Shown here: positions 16,956 through 25,332 of the stretch, piece after piece
Numbering within the stretch: the first letter of the stretch is position 1
Layout of the letters: the number at the start of each line of letters is the position of its first letter
Origin: Verrucomicrobiota bacterium
GTDB taxonomy: Bacteria; Verrucomicrobiota; Verrucomicrobiia; Opitutales; Intestinicryptomonadaceae
Assembly (NCBI GenBank): GCA_023450935.1
Contig: JAEXGH010000008.1
Span: 1-64,000 of the forward strand
DNA length: 64,000 nucleotides
Direction of reading: 5' to 3'
Notes under the pieces: generated by a model
The model's database searches: none
Told to the model about the DNA's origin: nothing
Seen by the model: the letters and a program-made list of their open reading frames with translations, nothing else
Program-made: the position numbers and the translations under genes

Positions 16956-17086
16956 CGTTTGCGCCGCTTGACGTTTTGTTTCGGGCTTTTTCGGCTTCGT
17001 CCGCATAAAAAGCTCGACAAATCGGGGGCGTATTGTAGCTTCTTTCCCACTTCTAAAAACACCTAATTAAGATAGAAAATAAAAAT

Positions 17087-17701
17087 ATGAAAAACAACAT
17101 CACCTACACTATGGCGTTTTGGCTTCTTCGTTTTTGGTTGGCCGCGCGCGCAATCGGCACGGGGCTTACCAAGTTTATCGGCAAGGCTGAGGCGGTTGTA
17201 GACAATCCCGCGTATGCCGCGGAACTCAAGAAAACGATGGCGGACGGACTTTCGAAACAGGAGGCCATTGAGGTTATCGGCAACAGCGTTCCGCAAAAGG
17301 TTACGCAGGTCGTAGATACGCTCGGATTCTCGTTCTACCACGGTTTGCCGGCGAAAGGCCCGATGACTGTGGAAACGTTCAGCGCAAGCCCGCTTATGCC
17401 AACGTTCATGGTGGAACCCTATGCGTTTGTTTTGGGCTTCGCGCTCATCGGCTTGGGGTTGACCACGCTGTTGGGTATATGCACAAGGCTTTCGTTGTTC
17501 CTGATGGGCTTGCTCTACATCTCGCTCACCTACGGATTCATCATTCTCGAACCCTCGATGGGCCCCAGCGCGGCGGCGGGTATTGCATACTTGGGCGTTC
17601 ATATGGTGCTCATAGTTGCTGCGCTGCTCTTGGCAGACTATAATAAATTCGAGCTTTTGCCCTGCAAAAAATTCTGCTGCAAATGCTGCAACAAAGACTG
17701 A
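17087..17701 (+). CDS. DoxX-like membrane protein with Cys-rich tail
   Basis: Integral membrane protein of 204 residues with about four hydrophobic segments (residues near 8-25, 110-130, 135-155, 165-185) and the general look of the DoxX/thiosulfate:quinone oxidoreductase small-subunit group. Between the first and second helices is a 75-residue loop. The C-terminus ends in a cysteine-dense stretch, CKKFCCKCCNKD, with five cysteines, possibly a metal or disulfide site. Adjacent genes suggest a link to an exported oxidoreductase, for which it might pass electrons; this is inference. Confidence 0.65.
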   Translation: MKNNITYTMAFWLLRFWLAARAIGTGLTKFIGKAEAVVDNPAYAAELKKTMADGLSKQEAIEVIGNSVPQKVTQVVDTLGFSFYHGLPAKGPMTVETFSASPLMPTFMVEPYAFVLGFALIGLGLTTLLGICTRLSLFLMGLLYISLTYGFIILEPSMGPSAAAGIAYLGVHMVLIVAALLLADYNKFELLPCKKFCCKCCNKD

Positions 17702-17722
17702 TAATTTAACGTCGAATATTAT

Positions 17723-19171
17723 ATGAAAAGTTTTACAAGAAGAGATTTTATCAAGACATCGGCGGCCGCCGCGGGCGGTTTGGTGATGTCGTCAAGCTTG
17801 CTTTCCGCCCAGAACAAGGGCGGGAAAAAAGTCAACGTGGCAATCGTCGGCATGGGTGCCGAGGGCGAAGTGCTGCTCAACAGCCTTCTCAAGCTTCCCT
17901 ACCTCAACTTTGTTGCCGTTTGCGACATTTGGCAGCCCCGTTGCGAATATGCCGCCATGCGTATAATGCGCGAATACAAACAGGCGCCCGCACGCTATAC
18001 AATCAAGCTCGGCGGGAAAGACCGCCTTGTCCCCCTCGTTAAAAGGGGTAAAGTCGGCGAGCTCAAGGGCGAAAACTACAAAGATCTTATTGCAAACCAC
18101 GCCAAAGATTTGGACGCCGTAATTATTGCAACTCCCGACTTCTGGCACTCGCCGATGACTGTCGATTTCCTCAATGCGGGCGTAAACGTCTACTGCGAAA
18201 AGATGATGTCCGACACTCTCGAAGGCGCAAAGGCAATGGTTCGCGCCGCCCGAAAGAGCGGCAAGCTGTTGCAAATAGGCCACCAGAGAACGTCGAATCC
18301 GCGCTACAAGTATGCGCGCGAAGTTCTCCTGCGCGACAAGGAAATCTGCGACACGCTCTTCGGCAACATCATGGCATGCAACGGCCAGTGGAACAGAGCC
18401 GTCACCAAGGATTTGAGCTGGCCGGAAAAGGACACAATCCCCACCGAAAAGCTCAAGCAATACGGCTATGAGGATATGAACCAGTTCAGAAACTGGCGTT
18501 GGCACAAGGGTCTCGGCGGCGGCGCAATCTCCGACTTGGGAGCGCACCAGATTGACATCTTCGGCTGGATGCTCGGCGCGCGCCCGTCGCGCGTAATGGC
18601 TTCGGGCAACCGCGACTACTACAAGAAACCCGACGGCACGCCCGCCCACGACTGGGACGACAACGTTATGTGCATTTTCGACTTCGACAAAACGTTCCAA
18701 GGCAAAAAAGCGCAGGCGTTTTATCAGGTTCTTACAACAACCTCCGCGGGCGGCGGCTATTTCGAGTCGTTCATGGGCGACAAGGGCACGTTGAAAATGT
18801 CGGAAAACCCCTCCATTACAAAGCTCTTCCGCGAAAACAACGCTCCCGACTGGAAGCCGCTCATTGAAAAGGGCATCATCGGCGCGGGCGACGCTTCCAC
18901 AGCCAAAGTTCAAGTTGCGGACTTGCGCGAAAGCGCGGCTTTGGTGGGCTACGGATTCCCCACGAACATCAAGGGCTACGTCCCCAATGTGGCCGAAAAA
19001 CCCATTCATATGTATCACGTTGAAAACTTCTTCAATGCGGTAATGGGCAAGGAAAAACTCAACTGCGACGCCGAACACGCATACGCCGCGGAGGCCGCCG
19101 TGTTCAAGGCAAGAGAGGCAATCGAAAAGGGGCCGCTCACGTTCAGTGATTCCGACTTCGTTGTAGACTAA
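17723..19171 (+). CDS. Tat-exported Gfo/Idh/MocA oxidoreductase
   Basis: NAD(P)-dependent oxidoreductase of the Gfo/Idh/MocA family, 482 residues. A twin-arginine signal (FTRRDFIKTSAAAAGG, residues 4-19) indicates export in folded, cofactor-loaded form. The Rossmann fold starts at VNVAIVGMGAEGE (about 36-48); VNVYCEKMMS is the family EKP-like motif with Met in place of Pro, followed by GHQRTSNPRY. The C-terminal domain includes the catalytic-type histidine region GGGAISDLGAHQID. These exported enzymes often oxidise or epimerise sugars in glycan utilisation. It starts 21 bp after the DoxX-like gene. Confidence 0.9.
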   Translation: MKSFTRRDFIKTSAAAAGGLVMSSSLLSAQNKGGKKVNVAIVGMGAEGEVLLNSLLKLPYLNFVAVCDIWQPRCEYAAMRIMREYKQAPARYTIKLGGKDRLVPLVKRGKVGELKGENYKDLIANHAKDLDAVIIATPDFWHSPMTVDFLNAGVNVYCEKMMSDTLEGAKAMVRAARKSGKLLQIGHQRTSNPRYKYAREVLLRDKEICDTLFGNIMACNGQWNRAVTKDLSWPEKDTIPTEKLKQYGYEDMNQFRNWRWHKGLGGGAISDLGAHQIDIFGWMLGARPSRVMASGNRDYYKKPDGTPAHDWDDNVMCIFDFDKTFQGKKAQAFYQVLTTTSAGGGYFESFMGDKGTLKMSENPSITKLFRENNAPDWKPLIEKGIIGAGDASTAKVQVADLRESAALVGYGFPTNIKGYVPNVAEKPIHMYHVENFFNAVMGKEKLNCDAEHAYAAEAAVFKAREAIEKGPLTFSDSDFVVD

Positions 19172-19195
19172 TCTTTAGAAAAAAAGGAAAAATAA

Positions 19196-19837
19196 ATGAA
19201 AAAGACAATTATTGCATTGGCTTCCGTTTTGTTCGCTCTCTCGTTGAGCGCAAAGACGCTTAAATTGGTAGTTCCTTCCGCCCAGCTGTCGGGAACGCCC
19301 GTTCCGATTGTCATTGATAATCTCGACCCCTACAAGGGGCCGCAGAAGGAAATCCAAGTTCCCGACGACGTTCAGAACATCGCAAAGGGCAAGGCGGTTA
19401 CTTCCTCCGACGATTTCCCGATGATTGGCGAACTCACGCTGATTACCGACGGCAACAAAGACGGCGCGGAAGGCTGCTATGTCGAGCTTATGGACGGCAT
19501 TCAGTGGGTCCAGATTGACCTCGGCAAGACAAGCGACATCTACGCAATCGCAATGTGGCACTTCCACTCTCAGGAAAGAGCCTACAAGGACGTTGTCGTC
19601 CAGATTTCCGACGACAAGGATTTCAAAAACGGTGTGAAAACAGTTTTCAACAACGACCACGACAACTCCGCGAAATTCGGCAAGGGCGACCAAAAGGCAT
19701 ATATCGAAACAAACTACGGCAAATTGATTGATTTGTCGAAAGCTCCCGTCAAGGGCAGATATGTCCGCCTGTATTCGAACGGCTCCACAACGAGCGGCTC
19801 GAACCACTACATAGAAGTGGAAGTTTTCGGCAAATAA
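19196..19837 (+). CDS. Exported discoidin (F5/8C)-like domain protein
   Basis: 213-residue protein with a signal peptide (to about residue 19, LSLSA) and one carbohydrate-binding-like beta-sandwich resembling F5/8 type C/discoidin domains: VTSSDDFPMIGELTLITDG at the start, WVQIDLGKTSDIYAIAMWHF in the middle and KGRYVRLYSNG...HYIEVEVFG near the end. Together with the upstream isomerase, DoxX-like and Gfo/Idh genes (24-bp gap), it probably acts in the periplasm or at the cell surface on glycans. A terminator follows at 19881. Confidence 0.8.
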   Translation: MKKTIIALASVLFALSLSAKTLKLVVPSAQLSGTPVPIVIDNLDPYKGPQKEIQVPDDVQNIAKGKAVTSSDDFPMIGELTLITDGNKDGAEGCYVELMDGIQWVQIDLGKTSDIYAIAMWHFHSQERAYKDVVVQISDDKDFKNGVKTVFNNDHDNSAKFGKGDQKAYIETNYGKLIDLSKAPVKGRYVRLYSNGSTTSGSNHYIEVEVFGK

Positions 19838-19880
19838 GGTGTTGTGCCCTTGGGACGCGCTGAAAACATTCTTTCAAGCG

Positions 19881-19914
19881 GCGCGGGTCGGGGTTTCCCG
19901 ATTCCGCGCTTTTT
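19881..19914 (+). terminator. Terminator after discoidin-like gene
   Basis: Two-part stem: GCGCGG/CCGCGC outside and TCGGG/CCCGA inside, followed by TTTTT. It closes the isomerase-to-discoidin row and precedes a new promoter at 19935. Confidence 0.75.
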
Positions 19915-19934
19915 GTCAGCACAAACAAATAGTT

Positions 19935-19963
19935 TTGACAGTTCCCCGCGCAGACAACAATAT
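19935..19963 (+). promoter_or_regulatory. Sigma70-type promoter upstream of 19978 gene
   Basis: TTGACA (19935-19940), 17-base spacer, CAATAT (19958-19963). The expected start is around 19970, only about 8 bases before the ATG, so the leader would be very short, with little room for a ribosome site. Confidence 0.5.
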
Positions 19964-19977
19964 TCGGGGGCGATATT

Positions 19978-21018
19978 ATGATGAAAAGATTTTTGATAGG
20001 TTCGGTTTTCGCATTGGGCGCGGTTGCTGCTTTTGCGGGCACAAACGCCTACAATGTGCTTGTTGAAACGTATGTGGGCGGGAAGCTGGAGGACAAATTC
20101 GAGTTTGTCGTTCGCGAAGACGCGGAAACGCCGCAGGTAAAAGGCTACGACGGCAAGTATCTTGCCAAACGCTATCTGGCGAAGGGTTTCCCGCACGAGC
20201 ACCCCGTCCTCTCCCAAAAACCGAAGAAAGACGAAGCCGAAAAGGCGCCCGAAAAAACGGTTTCCGAACGCGTGGAGCTTCTCCTTTTCGAACTGAGAAA
20301 AGCGGAAATCGGCAATGAAAACGCCATTCAGCGGGCAAACGCATCGGTGGCGTTGATTGCCGAAAAACGCGAACAGTTGGAGGCTATTGCCGCTTTGGGC
20401 AACAGTAAAAAAGCCGAAAAAATGCTCGGCGAGTATCTCGAAAAATACGTGCCCAGCAAGCAGGATTTGGCGGACGCCGCAAAAATCGCGCGCTTCAACA
20501 AAATAAAGTATCGCGACTACGAAGAATACAACGTGGGTTCTTATTGCAGAATGCAGGTGAAAAAAGTCCTCGACGCCCGCACCGTGCAGTTCGTGATTTC
20601 CTACGCGTATTCGCGCCTGCTTACGACCGCCTACCACGACGGAATGAACACCGACAATGCCATAACGAAGTATCCCGTTTTCGAGATTTTCGAACGCCTG
20701 TCTGCCCCCGCAAAAATCACGCTCGGCAAGCCCTATTGCATTCAGTTCGGCCGCCCCGAATCGGCGGCGGAGGCAAAGACGATTCAGGACGCAATCGCAA
20801 AAACGCGTCTGTTTTCGGGTGCGGACGTTGGGGGATTGTCGAAAACTTCGGCGGAAGAACCCCCCTCCGACAATGACGACAACGACGCATACAAGTATGA
20901 GCCGCGCACGCCGCTCGACAAAAAGGGTTCGTTCGAAAGACTTTCGCAAAAATACGCGCTCGAAACACCCAAGACTGTTCGCGCGGTTTTCACGGTTACT
21001 CCCGTGAAGCAGCATTAA
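19978..21018 (+). CDS. Secreted protein of unknown function
   Basis: 346 residues with a clear signal peptide (MMKRFLIGSVFALGAVAAFA). I do not recognise the family. Visible features: a charged helical stretch at about 80-150 (many Glu, Lys, Ala) that may form a coiled coil, an alpha/beta central part (CRMQVKKVLDARTVQFVISY), and a low-complexity acidic segment near 295 (PPSDNDDNDAYKYEP). Two adjacent ATGs (19978 and 19981) are possible starts. It is bracketed by an upstream terminator and its own promoter, so it is probably monocistronic, though rubredoxin follows after 54 bp. Confidence 0.75.
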   Translation: MMKRFLIGSVFALGAVAAFAGTNAYNVLVETYVGGKLEDKFEFVVREDAETPQVKGYDGKYLAKRYLAKGFPHEHPVLSQKPKKDEAEKAPEKTVSERVELLLFELRKAEIGNENAIQRANASVALIAEKREQLEAIAALGNSKKAEKMLGEYLEKYVPSKQDLADAAKIARFNKIKYRDYEEYNVGSYCRMQVKKVLDARTVQFVISYAYSRLLTTAYHDGMNTDNAITKYPVFEIFERLSAPAKITLGKPYCIQFGRPESAAEAKTIQDAIAKTRLFSGADVGGLSKTSAEEPPSDNDDNDAYKYEPRTPLDKKGSFERLSQKYALETPKTVRAVFTVTPVKQH

Positions 21019-21072
21019 CGTTGTAGGCTTTAATCCGATTTCATAAGAACGATTCAAAAGAAAGGTTATAAA

Positions 21073-21234
21073 ATGGAAAAATACAAATGCAAAGTATGTG
21101 GCTACATTTACGACCCAGAAGTGGGCGACCCCGACAGCAACATTCCCGCGGGAACACCGTTTGAGGATTTGCCCGAAGATTGGGTCTGTCCGCTTTGCGC
21201 AGTCGGCAAAGACGAATTCGAGAAGGAAGCATAA
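21073..21234 (+). CDS. Rubredoxin
   Basis: 53-residue iron-sulfur electron carrier. The Fe(Cys)4 site is made by CKVCGY (C6, C9) and CPLCAVG (C39, C42), the standard spacing, with the conserved aromatic residues Y11, Y13 and W37. An AAAGG ribosome site precedes the ATG. It lies 147 bp upstream of a flavodiiron protein, its usual redox partner for reducing oxygen or nitric oxide in anaerobes. Confidence 0.96.
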   Translation: MEKYKCKVCGYIYDPEVGDPDSNIPAGTPFEDLPEDWVCPLCAVGKDEFEKEA

Positions 21235-21381
21235 TTCTCTTTTCCATTCGCGCGCGGAATGCGTGCGGCGACGCCCTTATGCTTCAAACGCAGGGGCTGC
21301 CGCCGTTTGCGCGGGTTTTTTTGCGCGGCGCGTCGGGCGGGCGCGCGTTTTGTTATGGGGAAACATTTTTCGGTTTTTTAT

Positions 21382-22545
21382 ATGAAGGAAATTACAAAGG
21401 GCATTTATTATTGCGGCTGTCTCGATAAAGACCGCCAAGTTTTCGACCAACTTGTGCCGCTGACTCAAGGGACAAGCTACAATTCGTATCTGGTAAAGGG
21501 TTCGGAAAAGAGCGCGCTTATCGACACGATGTATGCGAAGTTTTCGAAACAGTATCTTGCGGAGCTTGACGCGGAGGGGGCGCAAATAGACTGCATTGTC
21601 GCAAACCACGCCGAACCCGACCACAGCGGCACAATTCCGGCGTTGCTTGAAAAATTCCCGCAGGCGAAGGTTTTTTGCACGGGCAAGTGTGCGGAAAATT
21701 TAGTCAATATGCTGCACATCGACAGAGAAAGGATTGCAGAGGTAAAAGACGGCGACACGCTCGAGCTTGGCGGCAAGACGCTTAAGTTCATCTCCGCGCC
21801 GTGGGTCCACTGGCCCGACACGATGTTCACGTTCTGTCCCGAGGACAGGGCGTTATTCACCTGCGATTTTTTCGGCGCGCACTACACGAATTTCGACCTC
21901 TTCGCCGACTCTTCCGCGCAGTTGGAGGAATCGGTAAAACGCTACTACGCCGAGATCATGATGCCCTTCCGCAATTTCTGCGCGAAGTATTTGGCAAACG
22001 TAAAGGCTATGGATTTGCGGTTTATATTGCCGTCGCATGGCCCCGTCTACAACGGCGAAAGCATAAATTTCATAACCGATTTATACGCAAAATGGACATC
22101 GCCCGACGTTGCGCGCAAGGTTCTAATTGCGTATGTTTCTATGTATGACAGCTCCAAAATTATGTCGGAATATCTCGCCGAAAAACTACGCGCGGACGGT
22201 ATTGACGCGGTTCTTGCCGACATAACCGAAGCCGACGAGGGCGAAATTGCCGAGCAGCTTATAGACGCCGCAGGCGTAGTTTTCGGCACGTCGATGGTTT
22301 TGGCGGGACCGCACCCGAAAACTCCATACGTTGCTATGCTCGCGAACATTTTGCGCGCCAAGATGAAGTTCTATGCGGTAATCGGCTCTTTCGGCTGGGG
22401 CGGAAATTTGACGGGCGCGATTGACTCGTCTTTCACTTTCATAAAGCCCAAAAAGCTCGACGACGTAATCGTCAAGGGCAGACCGTTGCCCGACGACTTC
22501 CAAAAACTCGATGCGCTGGCTGCCTCCATCTGCTCAATGCTCTAA
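21382..22545 (+). CDS. Flavodiiron protein (FprA/ROO type)
   Basis: 387-residue cytosolic A-type flavoprotein: a metallo-beta-lactamase-like diiron domain (1-245) followed by a flavodoxin domain (about 250-387). Diiron ligands include H76, E78, D80 and H81 in NHAEPDHSG, His in WVHWPDTM and Asp in CDFFGAH. The flavodoxin part begins VLIAYVSMYDSSKIM, an FMN phosphate loop. The enzyme reduces O2 to water or NO to N2O with electrons from rubredoxin. I start at the ATG at 21382; another in-frame ATG at 21355 would add nine residues. Repeat R3 follows 8 bp after the stop. Confidence 0.93.
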   Translation: MKEITKGIYYCGCLDKDRQVFDQLVPLTQGTSYNSYLVKGSEKSALIDTMYAKFSKQYLAELDAEGAQIDCIVANHAEPDHSGTIPALLEKFPQAKVFCTGKCAENLVNMLHIDRERIAEVKDGDTLELGGKTLKFISAPWVHWPDTMFTFCPEDRALFTCDFFGAHYTNFDLFADSSAQLEESVKRYYAEIMMPFRNFCAKYLANVKAMDLRFILPSHGPVYNGESINFITDLYAKWTSPDVARKVLIAYVSMYDSSKIMSEYLAEKLRADGIDAVLADITEADEGEIAEQLIDAAGVVFGTSMVLAGPHPKTPYVAMLANILRAKMKFYAVIGSFGWGGNLTGAIDSSFTFIKPKKLDDVIVKGRPLPDDFQKLDALAASICSML

Positions 22546-22552
22546 AAAGCGC

Positions 22553-22618
22553 GTTTTTTAACTTTCCTAAAGAGGCGGCGATTGCCATAGGCAATACGCC
22601 TTTACACTTTAATTAAAG
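22553..22618 (-). repeat. Bulged-hairpin repeat, copy R3
   Basis: Minus-strand copy whose GTTAAAAAAC end faces the 3' end of the flavodiiron gene. Hairpin: outer stem GGCG/CGCC, bulged T, inner stem ATTGCC/GGCAAT, loop TAT. The inner stem has flipped from GGC/GCC to GCC/GGC relative to most copies, with pairing kept. Confidence 0.7.
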
Positions 22619-22665
22619 TAAAGCGATATTGATGTGAATCAATTTGCGCCACTCCCCGACATATA

Positions 22666-22693
22666 AAAAAGCGGAACGAAAGTTCCGCTTTTT
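22666..22693. terminator. Bidirectional terminator-like hairpin
   Basis: Perfect 12-bp stem (22666-22677 with 22682-22693) with a GAAA loop, flanked by A-run and T-run, between convergent genes. The GCGGAAC core of the stem is the same as at 380-386. Confidence 0.65.
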
Positions 22694-22716
22694 GATTTTA
22701 AAAACACGGCGAAGCA

Positions 22717-22784
22717 TTTTTTACATTTTCGAAAGAGGCGGTGGTTGCCACAGGCAATACACCTTTGTTTGCCGATTAAAGTTT
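22717..22784 (-). repeat. Bulged-hairpin repeat, copy R4
   Basis: Minus-strand copy. Outer stem GGTG/CACC, bulged T, inner stem ATTGCC/GGCAAC with one mismatch, loop TGT. Both outer-stem positions that differ from R3 are compensated (T-A for C-G). Confidence 0.65.
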
Positions 22785-22969
22785 TGGCTTGGTAAGAACA
22801 AGCCATTGCGAAAGCAATGCGAATACAAACAGAAAAGGCGTAGCGGTTAGCTACGCCGTATTACACAGACCGCCGCAAATGTAGGCGTTTGATAAAGCGG
22901 AAATTGAACGAAGTTCAGTCGGTGCGTGTCTACGGAAACCCGCCCAGTGGGTCAAGGCTTCGCCCCTTG

Positions 22970-23308
22970 TTAGTTTTCGAGGGCTTTTATGCCTGCGTCG
23001 CGCGCGTCGAAAATGTCGAAAATCGAGGTGAAGCCGGATATTTCGAAAATCTGTTTGACGTTTTTGTTCAGGCACGACAACGCGATTTTTCCGTTGATTT
23101 TTTTCGCCGATTTCGCCGCCGTAAGCAGAGCGCGCAAGCCCGCGCTGCTGATGTAGTCAAGCGACGTGCAGTCTACCAAAATTTTCTCCTTGTTTTGCTC
23201 GAACAACTGCGCGAACGTCTTTTCTATTTCGGGCGTTGTTGTTACGTCGAGCCTGCCTTTCGGGGCTATTACCACAACGGAGTTTACCGTTTCCTGTGAA
23301 ATTTCCAT
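22970..23308 (-). CDS. STAS-domain anti-sigma factor antagonist
   Basis: 112-residue single STAS domain, SpoIIAA/RsbV type, a cytosolic switch that is phosphorylated by an anti-sigma kinase and frees a sigma factor or controls a partner when dephosphorylated. The phospho-acceptor is Ser54/Ser55 in DYISSAGLR. I start at the ATG at 23308 because GGAAAGG lies just upstream; the frame is open to 23371, which would add 21 residues. No anti-sigma kinase or phosphatase is adjacent. Confidence 0.88.
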   Translation of the reverse strand: MEISQETVNSVVVIAPKGRLDVTTTPEIEKTFAQLFEQNKEKILVDCTSLDYISSAGLRALLTAAKSAKKINGKIALSCLNKNVKQIFEISGFTSIFDIFDARDAGIKALEN

Positions 23309-23551
23309 TAAGTCTGCCTTTCCTTTGTTTTCGTAAATTATGTTGACTTTCGGGGAGTGCGTGTCAACCATTTTCGCCCCGATTTGGACTATTCGGAAGG
23401 GGAAGGGCGTCGATTTTTCAAAATTAGTAAGTTTTTTGTTGATTTTGCGCGAACGGGCAATAGAGTATAACCTTTTATTTTATATAAGGTTTATTGTCGG
23501 AATAGTTTTTTTCGGCGGTGAACCGGACTCTTTATATATACAGATACTACA

Positions 23552-24199
23552 ATGAAACAAATAAAGCTAAACACAACGAATAGAACTCAACTCGGTGGCA
23601 ATAATGCCAAACGCTACCGCAAGAACGGGCAAATCCCCGCCGTAATCTATGGCGAAAGCGGAGAAAAGAATCTGTTGGTTAACGAAAAGGATCTGACTGT
23701 GGCTCTCAAGTCCATCGTCGGCAAAGCGGTTCTTATCGAAATGGAATTTTCCGACGGCACGGAATCGCGCTATGCAATGCTTAAAGATGTGGAACGCCAC
23801 CCGCTTACGGGCAATCCCCTGCACGTCGATTTCATTGAAGTCGTCCGCGGCAAGCCCATGCAGGCTACAGTTCCGTATCACTTCGAAGGCGAATCCTACG
23901 GCGTAAAGAACGAAAACGGCGTTATCGAGATACACGAACACGAAGTCCGTGTAAAGTGCCGTCCGCGCGACCTGCCCGAAATGATTCTTGTAGATTTGAC
24001 CAACCTTAAAGTCGGCGACGCAATCCACTTGAAGGACATCAAAGCTCCCGAAGGTGTGGAATTTGAAAACGACCTCGAGGACGTCATCGTTACCTGCAAC
24101 CGCGTAGAAGAAGAGCCCGAACCCGTGGCGGCCGACGCGGCAGCAGCGGACGGCGCGGCTCCTGCAGCCGACGCGGCAGCGGCTCCCGCAGCCAAGTAG
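23552..24199 (+). CDS. rplY: 50S ribosomal protein L25 (CTC form)
   Basis: 215-residue L25/CTC protein that binds 5S rRNA. The N-terminal L25 domain (LNTTNRTQLGGNNAKRYRKNGQIPAVIYG) is followed by the CTC beta domain (from about residue 95, VPYHFEGESYGVKNENGVIE) and an Ala-rich tail. First gene of the pth-rpsF-ssb-rplI-dnaB row. In the 180 bp upstream there is an AT-rich inverted repeat around 23468-23495 that could be regulatory. Confidence 0.95.
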   Translation: MKQIKLNTTNRTQLGGNNAKRYRKNGQIPAVIYGESGEKNLLVNEKDLTVALKSIVGKAVLIEMEFSDGTESRYAMLKDVERHPLTGNPLHVDFIEVVRGKPMQATVPYHFEGESYGVKNENGVIEIHEHEVRVKCRPRDLPEMILVDLTNLKVGDAIHLKDIKAPEGVEFENDLEDVIVTCNRVEEEPEPVAADAAAADGAAPAADAAAAPAAK

Positions 24200-24286
24200 C
24201 ATCGGTTTTCATTCGCGCGAATGCCGTGCGGCGGGCCGAGTCCCGATTGCGCAGCGTTCGGCGCGGTTTGTTCTTTCATAGATACT

Positions 24287-24979
24287 ATGTCGATAAAAGT
24301 TATTTTTGGTCTGGGCAATACGGGAGCGGAATATGCCTGCACGCGCCACAACGCGGGGCAGATTGCGCTCGGCGTTTTGGCGGATTCGTTCGGCGCGACG
24401 TTTTCGGAGAACAAATTTTGCAACGCGCGTGTCGCCAAAATCGGTTTGGGCGGCAGCGGGGTGTGGCTTGTTTTTTGCAACGGCTATATGAACAATAGCG
24501 GAGAGGGCGCGAAAAAGGCTTCTGCGTTTTTCGGAGTCGGCGGCGGCGAAATAGCCGTTATTTATGACGACATCACACTTCCCGTGGGCAGAATGAAGCT
24601 TACCAAAGGCGGTTCAAGCGGCGGGCACAACGGTGTTGCCGACATAATGGAAAGGCTCGGCAACGATTTCGTCAGAATAAGAATGGGCATAGGCGCAAAG
24701 CCGTTTAAGCAGATGGATTTGGCGGATTTCGTGTTGGGGAGGCTCCCCGAGGCGGATTTGGCGGCAATCAGGGCGGCGGACATAAAAAAATGTGTCGAAA
24801 CGCTCGTGCTGGGGGGGCTTGAAAGAGCCCAGAACGAATTCAACAGAATCGAGCACCCAAAAAACGCAAAACCGAAAGCCCAAGAAGGCGCGGCGGATTC
24901 GGCGGCGGAAAGCCCGACTGTCGGCGAAAACGCGGGCGGGTGTCGAAAAGGCTTGCAATCGGCGCAGTCTGTGGAATAA
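24287..24979 (+). CDS. pth: Peptidyl-tRNA hydrolase
   Basis: Recycles peptidyl-tRNA released from stalled ribosomes. 230 residues, somewhat longer than the usual 185-200 because of an Ala/Glu/Pro-rich C-terminal tail. Active-site residues: N11 in GLGNTG, H21 in TRHNAG, the YDDITLPVG segment with Asp, and GGSSGGHNGV with the tRNA-binding Asn. I start at the ATG at 24287; the open frame upstream is not supported by the family. Classic position next to rplY. Confidence 0.95.
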   Translation: MSIKVIFGLGNTGAEYACTRHNAGQIALGVLADSFGATFSENKFCNARVAKIGLGGSGVWLVFCNGYMNNSGEGAKKASAFFGVGGGEIAVIYDDITLPVGRMKLTKGGSSGGHNGVADIMERLGNDFVRIRMGIGAKPFKQMDLADFVLGRLPEADLAAIRAADIKKCVETLVLGGLERAQNEFNRIEHPKNAKPKAQEGAADSAAESPTVGENAGGCRKGLQSAQSVE

Positions 24980-25025
24980 CGGAAATCGCAATTTTATATA
25001 CTTTGAATTTAGAAAACGCATAAAT

Positions 25026-25313
25026 ATGAACAAGAAATATCAAATAACATTCATCCTCGATACAAGAGGCTACAACGAACCCGTAGAGACTTTGATTGAA
25101 AAGCTCAAGGGCGTGATTGAGTCGGTCGGTTGCAAGGTGGAATCTTCCGAAAATCTCGGCCAGAAGACTTTTGCACGCGCTACAGACCGCAACTTCCCCG
25201 CGGGCATATACGTCAGATTCGACTACGAAGGCCCGACAAACTCCATCGGCATAATCAGGGAAAAGTTGCGTCTGGACAGAACGGTGGACCGTTTCATCGC
25301 CATAGCGAAGTAG
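25026..25313 (+). CDS. rpsF: 30S ribosomal protein S6
   Basis: 95-residue S6, which pairs with S18 on the 30S platform. Alpha/beta ferredoxin-like fold; MNKKYQITFILDTRGY at the start, REKLRLDRTVDRFIAI at the end. The open frame extends upstream into pth, but the ATG at 25026 gives the family length. Next gene is ssb after 19 bp. Confidence 0.92.
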   Translation: MNKKYQITFILDTRGYNEPVETLIEKLKGVIESVGCKVESSENLGQKTFARATDRNFPAGIYVRFDYEGPTNSIGIIREKLRLDRTVDRFIAIAK

Positions 25314-25332
25314 TATCGGGGAGGGACAGGAC

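Larger units (their letters stand above)
22546..22969. repeat. Gene-free repeat cluster between convergent genes
   Basis: 424 bp with no credible gene. It holds R3, a perfect hairpin at 22666-22693, R4, and more small hairpins: CATTGC-GAAA-GCAATG (22803-22818), GGCGTAGC/GCTACGCC near 22845-22858, and GAAC-GAA-GTTC near 22909-22918. The small open frame here is composed of repeat sequence. Confidence 0.6.

Noticed and set aside
22644..22850. 68-codon frame between the flavodiiron and STAS genes
   Set aside because: It translates a terminator hairpin and repeat R4; not a credible gene.
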